From contig MNCI01038357.1 in assembly GCA_015680685.1 (NCBI GenBank), positions 22,126 to 86,125 of the forward strand: a stretch of DNA of 64,000 nt. The letters run 5' to 3'. This document shows positions 34,583 through 46,240 of this stretch, one piece after another; position 1 is the stretch's first letter; the number at the start of each line of letters is the position of its first letter. Origin of the DNA: Gnetum montanum (lineage: Eukaryota > Streptophyta > Gnetopsida > Gnetales > Gnetaceae). Position numbers and translations under genes: made by a program. The notes below the pieces were generated by a model, which was not told the origin of the DNA, made no database searches, and saw only the letters and a program-made list of their open reading frames with translations.

Positions 34583-35035
34583 TATTATTTCCAGTGGCTT
34601 GCATTAATATAATACTAAATTTAAGGAAAATAGCAGAGATTAAGAAAGACAGAGTTACCTTCAAGATGAAAAGCTAGCAGAAATTTGGCTTTTGGACCAT
34701 TACCAGCAACACAGCTTCAGATGATTATTGAAGCTCAAAGAGAATTTATATAAAGAAAAGGAGATGACTTTTAAGCTTTCTGCTTCTGTCAAAAAATATC
34801 ATACTTTGGATGCTCCCTTTGATCTTCTTATATATTGTCACGGGTTACAAAAATAGACTATAAGGCATAGCTATTTTTACTGTGCAAAGAATAGATTGGC
34901 CTAACAAGTATGAATGTGTTGACTATATTAAAAACAAAATCAAATATGGTAACAGAGGGTGATAGTGGAGTAAATAATGGATGGTGGAGAATCAAGGTAG
35001 ATTTTCCTTCAACTACCTTAAGAGCCACCTTAACA
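34583..35035 (-). repeat. 3' LTR of minus-strand copia element
   Basis: Starts TGTTAAGG on the minus strand after a purine-rich AGAGGGAGAAT, and ends in AATAATA where the other LTR ends AATAACA. It aligns with 38596-39044. Confidence 0.8.
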
Positions 35036-35261
35036 ATTCTCCCTCTTGAAGATAAAGCTGCTTGATAAACAATTCAAACCTTTTAGGCAAGCAAGTCTAA
35101 TGAAGACCAAATGCTAATTGGCACCAAAGAAACTTTGTAGCAAGTGTTGACTTAGTGAGTATGTTTGTAGGATTTTCTTTAGTGAATACCTTGTTTAGAA
35201 TAATCCTATGCTTGTTAATTTCCTTCCATCTATAGTGATACTAAATTTCAATGTGCTTCGT

Positions 35262-36230
35262 TCAAGCATGAAAAGTTGGGTTCTTGGATACGCTAATAGC
35301 GCTTTGACTGTCACTACTAATATTTATAGGATTTTGAGTAAAGGTAAGTTCAGCTATTAGCCTTTGAAACCATATAGCCTCTTTGCATGCTAAATTACCA
35401 GCAACATATTCAACTTCAATGGTAGACTGAGCAACACAAGATTGTTTCTGACTTTTCCATGAAATAGCATCACCAAAGAAATTAACCAATATCCATTAGT
35501 AGATTTTCTACTATCAATATCATCACCCCAATCTACATCAACAAAGCCATGAGGTCCATTGGAATCATTTTTATAATAGATCCCATAATTTGCAATATCG
35601 CAAAGATATCAGAAGACTCGCTTCACAACAATCCAATGTTGTTTCCCTAGATTAGACATATACGTACTAAGTTTTCCAATAATGTAAACAATATCAAGTT
35701 TAGTAGAGACCATAGCACTAGGATATGAAATTTCAACTATGAGCTCTTTTTCTTTGCTTGTCTTTGGGTATTGTTCAACTAAAAGTTTAATACCAACTTC
35801 ACAAGATGTAGTCACAGGCTTGCAATCATGAATATGAAATATTTTAAACATATTTGCAACATATGCAAACTATCCAAGCCAAAGTTTTTTATTAGCCTTG
35901 TCCCTTTTAATTTCCATGCCCAAAATTTTTTGTGCAACACTAAAATCCTTCATCTGAAATTGAGAAGACACATGAAGTTTTAACTCCTTAATATCATGCA
36001 TGTTATTACCTGCTATTAACATGTTATCAACATATAGCAGCAACATAACATATTTCTCACTTGTATATTTAATATATATACAGGAGTCTTCTACACTACT
36101 AATGAAGCCAAGATTTATCATGTGATCATTAAATTTTTTATTCCACATCCTTGGTGTTTGTTTGAGCCCATATAGTGATTTTAATAATCAACACACCATA
36201 TTCTCTTTTCCTTTAATTTCATATCCTTCT
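35262..36230 (-). pseudogene. RNase H and C-terminal RT of minus-strand copia
   Basis: The RNase H part (35262-35489) has QSTIEVEYVA and KEAIWFQRLI, the copia motif around S-T-x-E-A-E-Y. RT pieces at 35609-35851 (with EISYPSAM and YMSNLGKQHWI) and 35870-36148 (MLLLYVDNMLIAG, a variant of the YVDDM box) lie upstream in reading order. Several frameshifts are present. Confidence 0.85.
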
Positions 36231-36720
36231 GGTTAAAGCATATAGATTTCTTCCTCAAGATTACAATTGCGGAATGTTGTTTTCACATCCATCTGTTCAA
36301 GTTTAAGATCATAAATAGCTGTAATGGACAACAATGATCTTATGGATGTTAATTTAACTACTAGAATAAAAATTCCATCATAATCAATTTCTTTTTTCTA
36401 AGAATATTCTTTAGTGACAAGTCGAGCTTTGAATTTTATTCTATACACCCATTTATTTCCAATGGGTTTCCTAGTTGGTGGAAGATCAACCAATTCCCAT
36501 GTTTTATTCTTATGAATTAATGACATTTCAGTATCCATTGCTTGTTTTGATCCTATGTTTCTCATGAATAAACATACCTCATCATATGTTGAAGGCTCAT
36601 CATTTTCAATAAACAATACATATTCNAGTTTGTGAGTTATATAACTTGTAAGCTTTGACACCTTGTCCATAGCCAAGAAGAATATATTTGACATAATTAG
36701 AGTCTAATTAGACCTATCAA
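36231..36720 (-). pseudogene. N-terminal RT of minus-strand copia
   Basis: Reads EMSLIHKNKTWELVDLPP and IGNKWVYRIKFK, the conserved start of copia RT (x-N-x-T-W-x-L-V-x-L-P and G-x-K-W-V-F/Y-K). One N at 36626. Confidence 0.85.
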
Positions 36721-36759
36721 ATTTTGGAACATGTACATAGGCTTTGCAACAAAAAATCT

Positions 36760-37660
36760 TCAAATACTTTAAATTAATGAACCTACCACTACAAACTTCC
36801 TTTGGAATTTTTCCATCACTAGCTAATAAAGGAGATCTATTGATAAGATAACATGCAGTCATTATTGCTCCACCCTAGAAATGCTTGTCAAGATTAGATT
36901 CACTAAGCATAGATTTGGCACGTTCCATCAATGTTCGATTGAAGCACTCTACTACTCCATTTTGTTTAGGAGTTCTTCAAATAGTCTTTTGCCTTTGAAT
37001 GCCTTATTCTTTACAAAAAATATTAAATTCATTTGATAGTAACTCACCACCATTGTCAGGTCTTAGAATTTTGATTTTCTTTTCTAAATAATTCTCAACA
37101 AGAGTTTTGAATTCTATGAATTTTTCAAATACTTCAAACTTATGTTTTAATAAATAGATCCAACTCTTTTTAGAATAATCATCAATAAAAGAAACATAAT
37201 ATATAGCACCTCCAAGAGAACTTATTTTAATATCTTTAACTAGTTCACATACATCACTATGTATTAGTTCTAATATCTAAAGAGATTTGCCATTACTTCT
37301 TTGAAAGCTATGATGCATGTGTTTACCATATAGACAATGACGGTAGAAATCCAAGGAATCTTTTGAAAACTTAAATTTACCTTGCTTGTAAAGTTCCTTA
37401 AGTCCTTTTTCACCAAGATGTCTCATTCTTTTATGCCACAAATCAATACTTGAATTTAAATCAATAAATGCAAATGCATTTAATTTCCGCTTTAATGTCT
37501 TAGCTTCTAATTTATACAACTTGCTTATTTTAATTCCAAAAGCCAAAATAGATGAACCATGTTGTATTAAACATTTTTCACCTCCAAAGATAACATTTAG
37601 TCCTTTCCATAACCTATAACTTTTCATAAACCATCTTTACCCAATCTTATTATTTCGAGA
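36760..37660 (-). pseudogene. Integrase of minus-strand copia
   Basis: The pre-integrase domain at 37300-37450 reads LWHKRMRHLGEKGLKELYKQG. The core (36840-37260) is decayed but includes a reading similar to the S-D-N/G-G-E-F region near 37040-37070 and the GVVER region near 36950. Confidence 0.75.
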
Positions 37661-37683
37661 TGAGATAATGTATACTCATTGAG

Positions 37684-38580
37684 CTAATCAACATGTAGAG
37701 TGTAGTGATGAAATGCACCCAAGTCTAGATACCATGAATATGTATCAACATTATCAAAAGATGAGACAACATACAAATCTCCCTCTTGAGTAGGAGGGGC
37801 TTGATCACTTTTTGATATATTACTTTCTTTGTCCTTTTTCAGAGGGGCTTTACAATCTTTCTTTACATGACCAACTTTAACATAGTTCCAACATTTAGGT
37901 AGCCTCTTTACAAATTTTTGATGCTTATTCTTAACAAACTTTGGCTTTACATCATTTTTCATAAATAATACATCATTTTGAGGAGTAGAATTTTTTCTTC
38001 TTGCTCCCTTAGACAACAATTCACCAACAACATTATCAAAAATAAATCTAGTAGATGTGTTACTTGCAGCCATCACAAATGTCTCCCATGAATCTAGAAG
38101 TGTGTTGAGAAGTATGATGCACTAATCTTCCTCATCAATTTTCATCCCATAGATTACAACTGATGGACCAATGTATTAAAGATATTTAAGTTTTCTGTAA
38201 TGGTAGTACCTTCAACCATTTTACAATTATACAATGATTTCTTAAAAAAACAACTTATTGGTTAGGGACTTTGTTTAATACAAAGTTTGCAATTTATCCC
38301 ATAAATCTATAGTAAAAGAAACATTGGAAACATTAAGTGATATTAAATCTGAAAGATATAAATGAATTGTACTTATCACCTTTAGGTTCAACTTTTCCTA
38401 TTATGCTTTACTCCCAAAATTGTACTATGCTACTTCTTTTCAATGAGGAGAGCCTCCATCTTGATCTTCCATAATTCATAGTTGAACACGTTAAACTTTT
38501 CAATTTCAATTTTCAACAGAGAGTTTATCATGATTTTTCTCTGCAATTACTTAACCAAATAATAGTGGTGCATGGAACCT
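37684..38580 (-). pseudogene. gag and protease start of minus-strand copia
   Basis: A zinc knuckle near 37840-37885 reads CWNYVKVGHVKKDC, with one of the usual cysteines changed to Tyr. The protease-like motif near 37710 reads WYLDLGAFHHYT, where the family has D-S-G-A. The N-terminal gag part up to the primer site is too decayed to follow. Confidence 0.7.
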
Positions 38581-38593
38581 TGCTCTGATACCA
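38581..38593 (-). other. Primer binding site, initiator tRNA-Met type
   Basis: TGGTATCAGAGCA on the minus strand, two bases inside the 5' LTR end. Confidence 0.85.
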
Positions 38594-38595
38594 AT

Positions 38596-39044
38596 TGTTA
38601 TTCCTAGTCACTTGCACCAATATAATATTAAATTTAAAGAAAGCTACAGAAATTAAAAAGACACAGAGTTACCCTAGGTAAAATCTTCAAGGTGAAAATC
38701 CCTAGTAGAAAATCAACTCTTGGATTGTTAATAGTAGCACAACTTCAAGATTGAAGCATAAAAAGAATCAATGAGAATACTAGAGAAGAATTTCAGGGAA
38801 GGAGTACAGCTTAGACATTGGCCATTGTTGTGTTATATTGTTTTGTATCAAGGATGCTCCCTGAGAGCTCTTTATATATTGCTTGGGTTACAAAAATAAA
38901 CCAAAAATTAAAAAAGGGATAAGTTAGTTTATTTTAGTGGGGATAGGTACAGGACCAAATATAACATAGACAAGAATAAGAATATAACAAGGCAGAAATA
39001 TTTGAAGAAAATCAAGGTAGATTTTTCTTCATCCACCTTATAAT
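38596..39044 (-). repeat. 5' LTR of minus-strand copia element
   Basis: Aligns with 34583-35035 and ends AATAACA next to the primer site. Its outer end near 39040 is blurred; the expected TGTTA start is not preserved. Confidence 0.75.
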
Positions 39045-39170
39045 CCTGTGTTGTTTCCCTAGATTAAACATATACATGCTAATTTTTCCAACAATGTAAG
39101 CAATATCAGCTCTATTAGAGACCATTGCATACATTAAACTGTCCATGACACTAGCATATGGAATCATCAT
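39045..39170 (-). pseudogene. Fragment of a second copia RT joined to P450 exon 1
   Basis: Reads IPYASVMDSLMYAMV and YMFNLGKQHRII, a standard copia RT/RNase H linker that also occurs at 35640-35730. It joins directly to P450 exon 1 sequence at 39171, so an open frame spans P450 and copia. Confidence 0.85.
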
Positions 39171-39310
39171 AAGAATTGCAAGAACCATTGTCACGATCAA
39201 TGCCTCCATTTGCTATGAAAATAGAGAAGTGAGAGAGTTTGGATGCTAAGAAACCTCCAACATCATGATGCTTAAACTTGAAAGAACTTAGAGAACTTGA
39301 GAAGCCTGGT
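39171..39310 (-). pseudogene. P450 pseudogene fragment: exon 1 start and 5' UTR
   Basis: Minus-strand match to the N-terminus of the intact P450. ATG at 39261-39263 is followed by 31 codons starting MLEVS and ending TMVLAIL, with two in-frame stops. The 5' UTR match runs to about 39310. It breaks at 39170 into copia sequence. Confidence 0.85.
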
Positions 39311-39329
39311 AGCATGTGTTATTTAGAAT

Positions 39330-40446
39330 TGGCTAAGTGGTAAGTAAATTTGGAAGAATCTCATGGTTTTTTTTTCTTCAAAAGTAAGAAAATTTGATGG
39401 ATTATAAATAATTAGTATCCAAACCCCAACATGTTAGACCTTCATGTAATAGTACATACACCCCAACATGTTAGACATATTCATGTAATAGTACAGACAG
39501 ATGCTCAATGATAAATTGACAATGCCTCATAAAATATCAGATAGTTTAGACAGATTTTTCTTAGTTTGAGAGGAAGGTTCTTCAAGAATGATTGTAAAGA
39601 TAAAAATCTAAAAAGGTATCTCAAAAGCAAGGTAAATGTTTAGATGTGAGCCACTAAATAAAAGGATCCAAAAAAGAGGTGTTTCAGCATGGATTGCAAG
39701 GATGAAACATGAAACAACATCCCTAAAGGTAGCATAGATGTGACCTACTAAACAAAACACTCATGAAGTACATGCGACCCATTAAATAAAAGGGTCTAGA
39801 AAAAAGATTTTTTAGAATTGATTGTAACGATTTGAAAAAGCATCTCAAAACCTTAGCCTTTCATTTGATTGTCAGGATGAAAATCTAGGAAAGCATCCTC
39901 AAAACCTTTCAACCTAAAAGTGCTCCATTGTAGCTACACTTGTAGGTACCCAACCAAAAGATGAGTATCTGACCACCTACACTACACCCCTAAGTGCTTT
40001 TCCATCCCTTAATAAGCTGAATTAAAAGAATGCAAGATATTGAAATTTGTATTCTATAGCTAAACAATTCATGGAAAGGCTTTAAACGAGATACAACAAG
40101 CAAGTTCATGAAAAGCCTTTTTAATTAGATACCAAATATTATCAAATTTTGCATTACACTTTACTTTCATCAAATTTCCTTTTTGAGGTTTAAAAGCATT
40201 CACAAAAATTGAAAATTTGAAGGGTGCTGTGCATTGTATGAGCATAATTTGAGTGCATAATGCCTAATGAACAAGAAGAGGAGGTAGCCTCAATCCTAAT
40301 GAAATGCCCAATGTTTATATCAGTGAATTGACGTCCTCATTTACCATCGGTACCAAATATCTTTTCCTTCTTACCTCTTACAAAAGGATTCTGCTACACA
40401 AGTGATCATGCTACTATGTAAAATTTTCTTTTATGAACCAATGCCT
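39330..40446. repeat. Upstream block of P450 locus, copy B, with inserted DNA
   Basis: 39333-39365 matches 29812-29850, and 40325-40446 matches 29848-29965. The intervening roughly 960 bases (39366-40320) are absent from copy A; they contain short repeats such as CCCCAACATGTTAGAC (two copies near 39423-39475) and no recognisable gene. Confidence 0.65.
40442..40446. repeat. Target site duplication (left) of plus-strand copia
   Basis: TGCCT, repeated exactly at 46820-46824. Confidence 0.9.
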
Positions 40447-41064
40447 TATAGTATGCATTACCCACTAACATGCTTTATGCATTAGTTAATACATGAAAGT
40501 AGCCACCATGCCCACTAACGTGTTTTATGGGTTAGTTAATGCATGAAAGTGGCCACCATGCCTACTAATGCATTTTATGGGTTAGTTAATGCATTAAAGT
40601 AGCCACCATGTCCACTAACACATTTTTATGGGTTAGTTCATGAAAGTGGCCACCATACCCACTAACACATTTTTTATGAGTTGGTTAATGCATCAAGGCA
40701 GTCTCCATATTCAGTAACACATTTTTTACACATTGGCATTAGATCTCTTATGGTAACCAATTCTATGGCCTATAAATTCATTCTTGATAGGAGAACAAAG
40801 GCATCACGAATCATAGCAGGATTGCAGTTCCTTTCATAGATGCTTGAAGATTGCATACACCATCATCGCAAAGCCCTTGTGAGAAAGAAGAATCAGAATG
40901 CCAAATTTAATCTAAGGCATCAATGGCTGGAGGTCAGTTCCATTTGCGCAAGAATTGTGCATTTCAAGTTATTTATGCATGTGAATTTCTTGTGTCATTT
41001 GCTTCTACATTATGTACTTTGATTACTTGTGTTGTTTAGTTTTTTGCATAATTATTTTCTTACA
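40447..41064 (+). repeat. Left LTR of plus-strand copia
   Basis: Starts TATAGTATGC where the right LTR has TGTAGCATGC, and ends TTTTCTTACA. It contains about five units of roughly 50 bp around GGGTTAGTTAATGCATGAAA (40460-40730) and a TATA box TATAAATT at 40771-40778. Confidence 0.92.
40460..40730. repeat. About 50-bp repeat units within copia LTR (about five copies)
   Basis: Each unit has CACTAA(C/T), TTTTATGGGTTAGTTAATGC and AAAGT(A/G)GCCACCAT. The right LTR (46255-46450) has about four units. This accounts for most of the LTR length difference. Confidence 0.85.
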
Positions 41065-41066
41065 TT

Positions 41067-41078
41067 TGGTATCAGAGC
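41067..41078 (+). other. Primer binding site, initiator tRNA-Met type
   Basis: TGGTATCAGAGC, two bases after the left LTR. Confidence 0.92.
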
Positions 41079-42048
41079 CTTAGATCTCTATCTTGATGCA
41101 GTTTTTGATGATGGTACAATTTGGAAACAACGTTTTTTTCCTAATATTTCTACCCTTTGTAGTTTGAGGAAGATCGCTTGCTTCTAGTTTCTGCTTGGTG
41201 AAAGAGATTTCACTCTCACATTTTGTTACATTCTTCTGCACTGTAGAACTAGAAAATAGAAATCATTACTACTATGGTAATGAGGATATTTTCTCTTGTT
41301 GTTTTGGAGAGCTAGTTTGGTTGTGTTGTCTGCATTGTTAGCCTACAATAGCTATCATTATGTAAATGTTTTCAAAGGTTGAGCATGATTTGGTTTAACT
41401 TGAGTGATCTTAAGGCTACATATGTTTATTCCCTCTATGCATAGTTGGACTTTGTGAATTATGTATGAACTCTTTCTATTTTGGCTTGCATAGCCAACAT
41501 TCATCATTGTTATTATGATTTCTGGTGTTTTTTCATGTTGGCCAATGAATTAGCATCGTTCTATAGGGTTTTCTTTTGGTTCTTTGGCCTCCACCTAGGC
41601 ATCTTGGGCTGGAATAATTGAATGAATTATGTTTATACCATGTTGAATTTGGTAATTTATCAATTTTATGGATATTTTTATATATGTATGCATCATTTTT
41701 TGCATATGAATTATCATAGGTGATCTATATAATTTTGTATAATTAGAGAGTAGCTACAACATCTTTAATTATGCAAAATTATGTACTAAGAGCTTTTGGA
41801 TAACATATGGTACACAACATTAAAAATTGTGATTAATCATATATAGTATGATAAAATTTATTCCACAAGATTTTTTATTGTATTTAATATGATTAATTAG
41901 GATGATATGTTAAATTATTTTTCTTAATTTACCCACAGGGATTAAGAAAAGGAATATAATTTAATAGTTTCATTGTAAGGATATATGAATATGTTTGAAT
42001 TAAAATTTAGCCCACATGCAATTTTATGTCATTTGATTCATATTTTTC

Positions 42049-42886
42049 ATGATTTACATCGGCAAACATGTCTTATGGTATTTTAACCTCAAATTTAGTG
42101 ACATAAGCATGTTTGATTATGTAGTTATACAACCTATAAGCTACTCTGATTTTAAATGTGACATTCCTAAATTAAAGGGTGATAATTATAAAGTGTGGAA
42201 GAAGAGAATTCTTCTTCATTTAGGCTGGATGGACATTGATTATGCTATTTGTAAGGATAAACCACTTGCTATTATAGTAATCAGCCATCTAGATGATATT
42301 GGTAATTATGAAAAATGGGAGTAATCTAATTGCCTATGTGTCATGTTCATAAAAATCAAGATCTTAACTGTTATGCATGGTTCACTAGAACAGTATGACA
42401 ATGTGCGCGCTTTGTCAAAGGCCATTGATGAACAATTTGAGTCATTAGATAAGGTGTTGGCTAGCACCTTGGTAATGAATTTCTCATCCATAAAACTCAC
42501 TGAAATTCATGGTGTGTGTGAGCACATCATGCAAATGAGGGATATAGCAGTTCAACTTAAAACACTTAAGGTTAAGACGTTAGAATCTTTTCTTGTGCAC
42601 TACATCTTAAACATGTTCCCACCGCAATATGGACCCTTTAAGATTTCTTATAACACACATAAGGACAAATGGTTAATCAATGAACTAATGACCATGTATG
42701 TGCAAGAAGAGGAGAGACTTGCTATGGAAGTGAAAGAGAGTGTGCATATGGCTACACAAGGAAAGAATGAAGGACAAGCCAAAGGCAAGTGGAAAGTCAA
42801 ATTACCTATACAAGCTAATATTAAGAAAGAATCCATATGTTTTTTCTACAAAAAGAAAGGGCACATAAAGAAGGATTATTCTAAAT
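42049..42886 (+). pseudogene. gag of plus-strand copia
   Basis: 42140-42320 reads IPKLKGDNYKVWKKRILLHLG, the usual copia gag start. After one stop the frame continues at 42343 (LTEIHGVCEHIMQMRDIAVQL, the UBN2/gag domain). It ends with FFYKKKGHIKKDYS, a zinc knuckle with lost cysteines, and runs into a 40-base gap. The capsid role is inferred from family. Confidence 0.85.
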
Positions 42887-42926
42887 NNNNNNNNNNNNNN
42901 NNNNNNNNNNNNNNNNNNNNNNNNNN
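42887..42926. other. Assembly gap (40 N)
   Basis: Unknown bases within the copia gag-protease region. Confidence 1.
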
Positions 42927-44330
42927 TCAAGTTTTTCAAGGAATTTAATTTCTGTTTCAAGGCTTGTATCATTAGGATTTTCCTTCAATTTTTCAAACAC
43001 TATATTCAATTTATATTATATATCTAAACTTATTGGAAATGGTACATCGACAAATGATCTTTTCAAAATTAATTTACAAAATGAAACTTCTTATACTTCT
43101 ATGCATGTTCACATTGGCATTAAGAGATTTGTTATGAATGATGAATCCTCTATGTTTTGGCATCGTAGATTAGGACATATCTCTATTGAAATAATAAAGA
43201 GATTAGTAAATGATGGAGTACTTAGTACTCTAGATTTTATTGACTTTGACACTTGTGTGGACTACATAAAGTGAAAGTAGACTAATATGTTAAAGAAAGG
43301 TGCCAAGAGGAGTTCAGACACATTAGAGATCATACATACAGATATTTGTAGTGCAGATATGGATGTGTATAGTCAAAAGTATTTCATTACCTTTATTGAT
43401 GATTACTCATGATATATGTATCTCTACTTGCTTGATAACAAGAGTGAAGCTTTAGATGCCTTTAAGCTATTTAAGGACGAAGTAGAAAAACAATGCAATT
43501 AGCAAATAAAGATAGTGAGATCTGACAGAGGTGGTGAATACTATGGTAGATATACTAATGATGGACATGCACCTGGTCCATTTGCTAAGTTTCTTCAAGA
43601 GCATGGCATTATTGCCTAGTACACTATGCCTAGTTCTCTAGACCAAAATGGTGTGGTAGAAAGAAGAAACCGAACATTATTGGACATGGTGCGGGGTATG
43701 CTTAGCAACTCCAAGCTTTCGAAGTCCTTGTGGATTGAAGCTCTCAAGACGATGGTGTATATATTAAACCAAATTTTGACCAACGCTATCTTAAAGACAA
43801 CATTTGAATTATGGAAAGGTTAGAAACTAAGTTTGTGACATATACGCATTTGGGGATGCTCATTTGAAGTAAGAGGCTATAATCCACAAGAGAAGAAGCT
43901 AGACCCAAGGACCATAAGTGGATATTTCGTTGGATATGCTAAATGGTCAAAGGAATACAGATTTTATTGCCCATCACATACTACTAGGTTTGTGGAATCA
44001 AGGAATGCTAAATTTCTTGAGAATGACTTGGTTAGTGGGAGTAGTAGATCTTGGAACATTGTTGTTGAGATAGATCATATAGATGCTCAATCCAATATTT
44101 CAAATGACTGACTGATTTTTGTGCACAATACGCCTAGAGCACAAATGCATATTGAACAACAACCAATCATTGAAGTTTCAGAAACTGCTAATCAAGAAGT
44201 AGTAGACCCAGCTAAACAACAGATACTAGAACTTGTTGAATAGCCTATTGAACATCATGATCCTCAAGAGAATGATGAACCAACATTAAGAAAATCTACT
44301 AGAGTAAGGCAATGAAGAATTCCTAGTGAC
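42927..44330 (+). pseudogene. Protease remnant and integrase of plus-strand copia
   Basis: The pre-integrase motif FWHRRLGHIS-like lies near 43150. The core has EIIHTDICSADM near 43330, then FIDDYS, then IVRSDRGGEYYGRY near 43510, then [18 protein letters not shown] near 43650, giving the D, D and E catalytic positions. Downstream, the LWG-like region and the basic tail (RKSTRVRQ near 44290) precede the RT. In-frame TAG and TGA stops interrupt it; several fall where the family has Gln or Trp. Confidence 0.88.
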
Positions 44331-45950
44331 TATATGGTGTATCTATAGGAGTCTGACTACAACATAGGAGCTAAAAATGATCTAGAAACATTTTCACAAG
44401 CCATGAGTTGTAGAAAATCTAACTTGTGATATGATGTCATGAAAGATGAAATAAACTCTATGTCATCTAATGGAGTCTGGGATCTCATCAAGTTGCTTGA
44501 TGGTGTAAAAGCCATTGGATGCAAGTGGGTCTTCAAGACTAAGAAAGACTCATTGGACAACATTGAAAGATATAAGGTTAGACTTGTTGCTAAAAGGTTC
44601 ACTCAGAAAGAGGGAATAGATTACAAGGAGACATTTTCTCTTGTATCTAAGAAGGACTCCCTTCGTGTTATCATGGCATTGGTTGCCCTTTTTGATCTTG
44701 AATTACATCAAATGAATGTGAAAATAGCATTCCTTAATGATGATCTAGAGGAAGAGGTTTATATGAAACTACCTGAAGGATTTTTCTCTAGTGATGATGA
44801 GCAATTGGTATGCAAGCTCAAGAAATCCATATATGGATTGAAACAAGACTCCCATCAATGGTACATAAAATTCCATGATATAATCACTTCATTTGATTTT
44901 AACGAAAACATCATGGGTCAATGTATATACCAAAAAGTTAGTGGGAGAAATATCTATTTCCTTATTCCATATGTAGATGATATTCTTCTTGCAATCAATA
45001 ATAGTGGATTTCTATACGAGGTGAAACATTTTCTCTCTAATAATTTCGACATGAAGGATATGGGTAAGGCATCTTATGTCATTGGCATATAAATTCATAG
45101 GGACAGATCTAGATGTATTCTGGGACTATCACAGGAAACCTATATCAATAAAGTTTTAGAGAGGCTTTCGATGAAAGATTGTTCACCAAGTATAGCACCC
45201 ATTGTGAAGGATGAATAGTTCAATTTAAACTAATGTCCTATGAATGATTTAGAGAAAGGTCAAATGAGCAACATTCCATATGCTTCAGCTATCGAAAGCC
45301 TTATGTATGCTCAGGTTTACACAAGACCTAACATTGCACTTGCTGTGGGAATGTTGGGCAGATATCATAGTAATCTAGGTATTGACCACTGAAGGGTTGC
45401 AAAGAAAGTAATGAGGTACCTTCAGGGTACAAAAGACTACATGCTTATGTATAAACAAACTAACTCCTTGGAGGTGACTAGCTACTCTGACTCAAACTTT
45501 GTTGGCTATGTTGATTCATAAAAATCAACATCTAGTTATGTTTTTATGCTAGTTGGAGGAGCTATATCCTAGAGGAGTGGTATGCAAACTTTGGTTGCTA
45601 CTTCCACCATGAAGGAAGAGTTCATTTCTTATTTTGAGGTTGCTTCACATGGTGTATGGCTAAAGAGTTTCATATTAGGGCTTAGAATTGTGAATTCTAT
45701 ATCTAGGCCATTAAGATTGTTTTGCAACAATTTAGTTGTTTTCTTTATGGCTAAGAATAATAAGAGTGGTAATCAAAGTAAACACATCAACATCAAGTAC
45801 TTAGCCATAAGGGAACACATTAAGGAAAACAAAGTGGTCATTGCACATATAAGCATTGAATTAATGATAGCTAATCCTTTGACAAAAGGAATGCTATCAA
45901 AGTTATTTAAGGATCATGTAGTTTGGATAAAACTTGGTTCCATAATGTAA
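44331..45950 (+). pseudogene. Reverse transcriptase and RNase H of plus-strand copia
   Basis: 44439-45092 is an open 217-codon stretch with NGVWDLI, IGCKWVFKTKKD, LHQMNVKIAFLNDDLEEEVY, LKKSIYGLKQ and the catalytic YVDDILLA. After one stop the linker (IPYASAIESLMYAQVYTRPNI) and RNase H follow, with YSDSNFVGY near 45490, TSSYVFMLVGGAIS and TMKEEFISYFEVASHGVWL at 45600. RNase H ends near HVVWIKLGSIM at 45950. It would copy element RNA; five or more stops make it inactive. Confidence 0.9.
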
Positions 45951-46228
45951 TTTGTTGTATGTACAACTTATAGTCTTAATGAAACTCTTATTCAATTGTG
46001 CTATTTTCTCATATGATTTTCACATATAGTTATTAGAGAAAATACACATATGGCAGGACCTAGAATGAACATTGGGTTTATTCATAAAGTTAAGTTACCA
46101 TATAAGGAATTACTATTGAAAGATGATGCATTGTAATACATGGAAGACAATACTCACATTAAGAAGAACAATCACCATGATTCATGCATTTATTTTTTTA
46201 AACTTTAAACCTAATTAAATATGGACAC

Positions 46229-46240
46229 CAAGTGGAAGAT
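46229..46240 (+). other. Polypurine tract of plus-strand copia
   Basis: CAAGTGGAAGAT just before the right LTR, a typical copia sequence. Confidence 0.7.

Larger units (their letters stand above)
34583..39044 (-). mobile_element. Decayed copia LTR retrotransposon (minus strand)
   Basis: About 4.5 kb. The 5' LTR is on the right (38596-39044) and the 3' LTR on the left (34583-35035). The primer site complementary to initiator tRNA-Met (TGGTATCAGAGCA) is at 38581-38593. Gag, protease, integrase, RT and RNase H follow in copia order. It sits between fragments of a broken P450 gene. The left LTR edge abuts P450 intron sequence, but the right edge abuts a fragment of another copia element, and I find no matching target duplication, so the locus has been rearranged. 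Confidence 0.85.
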
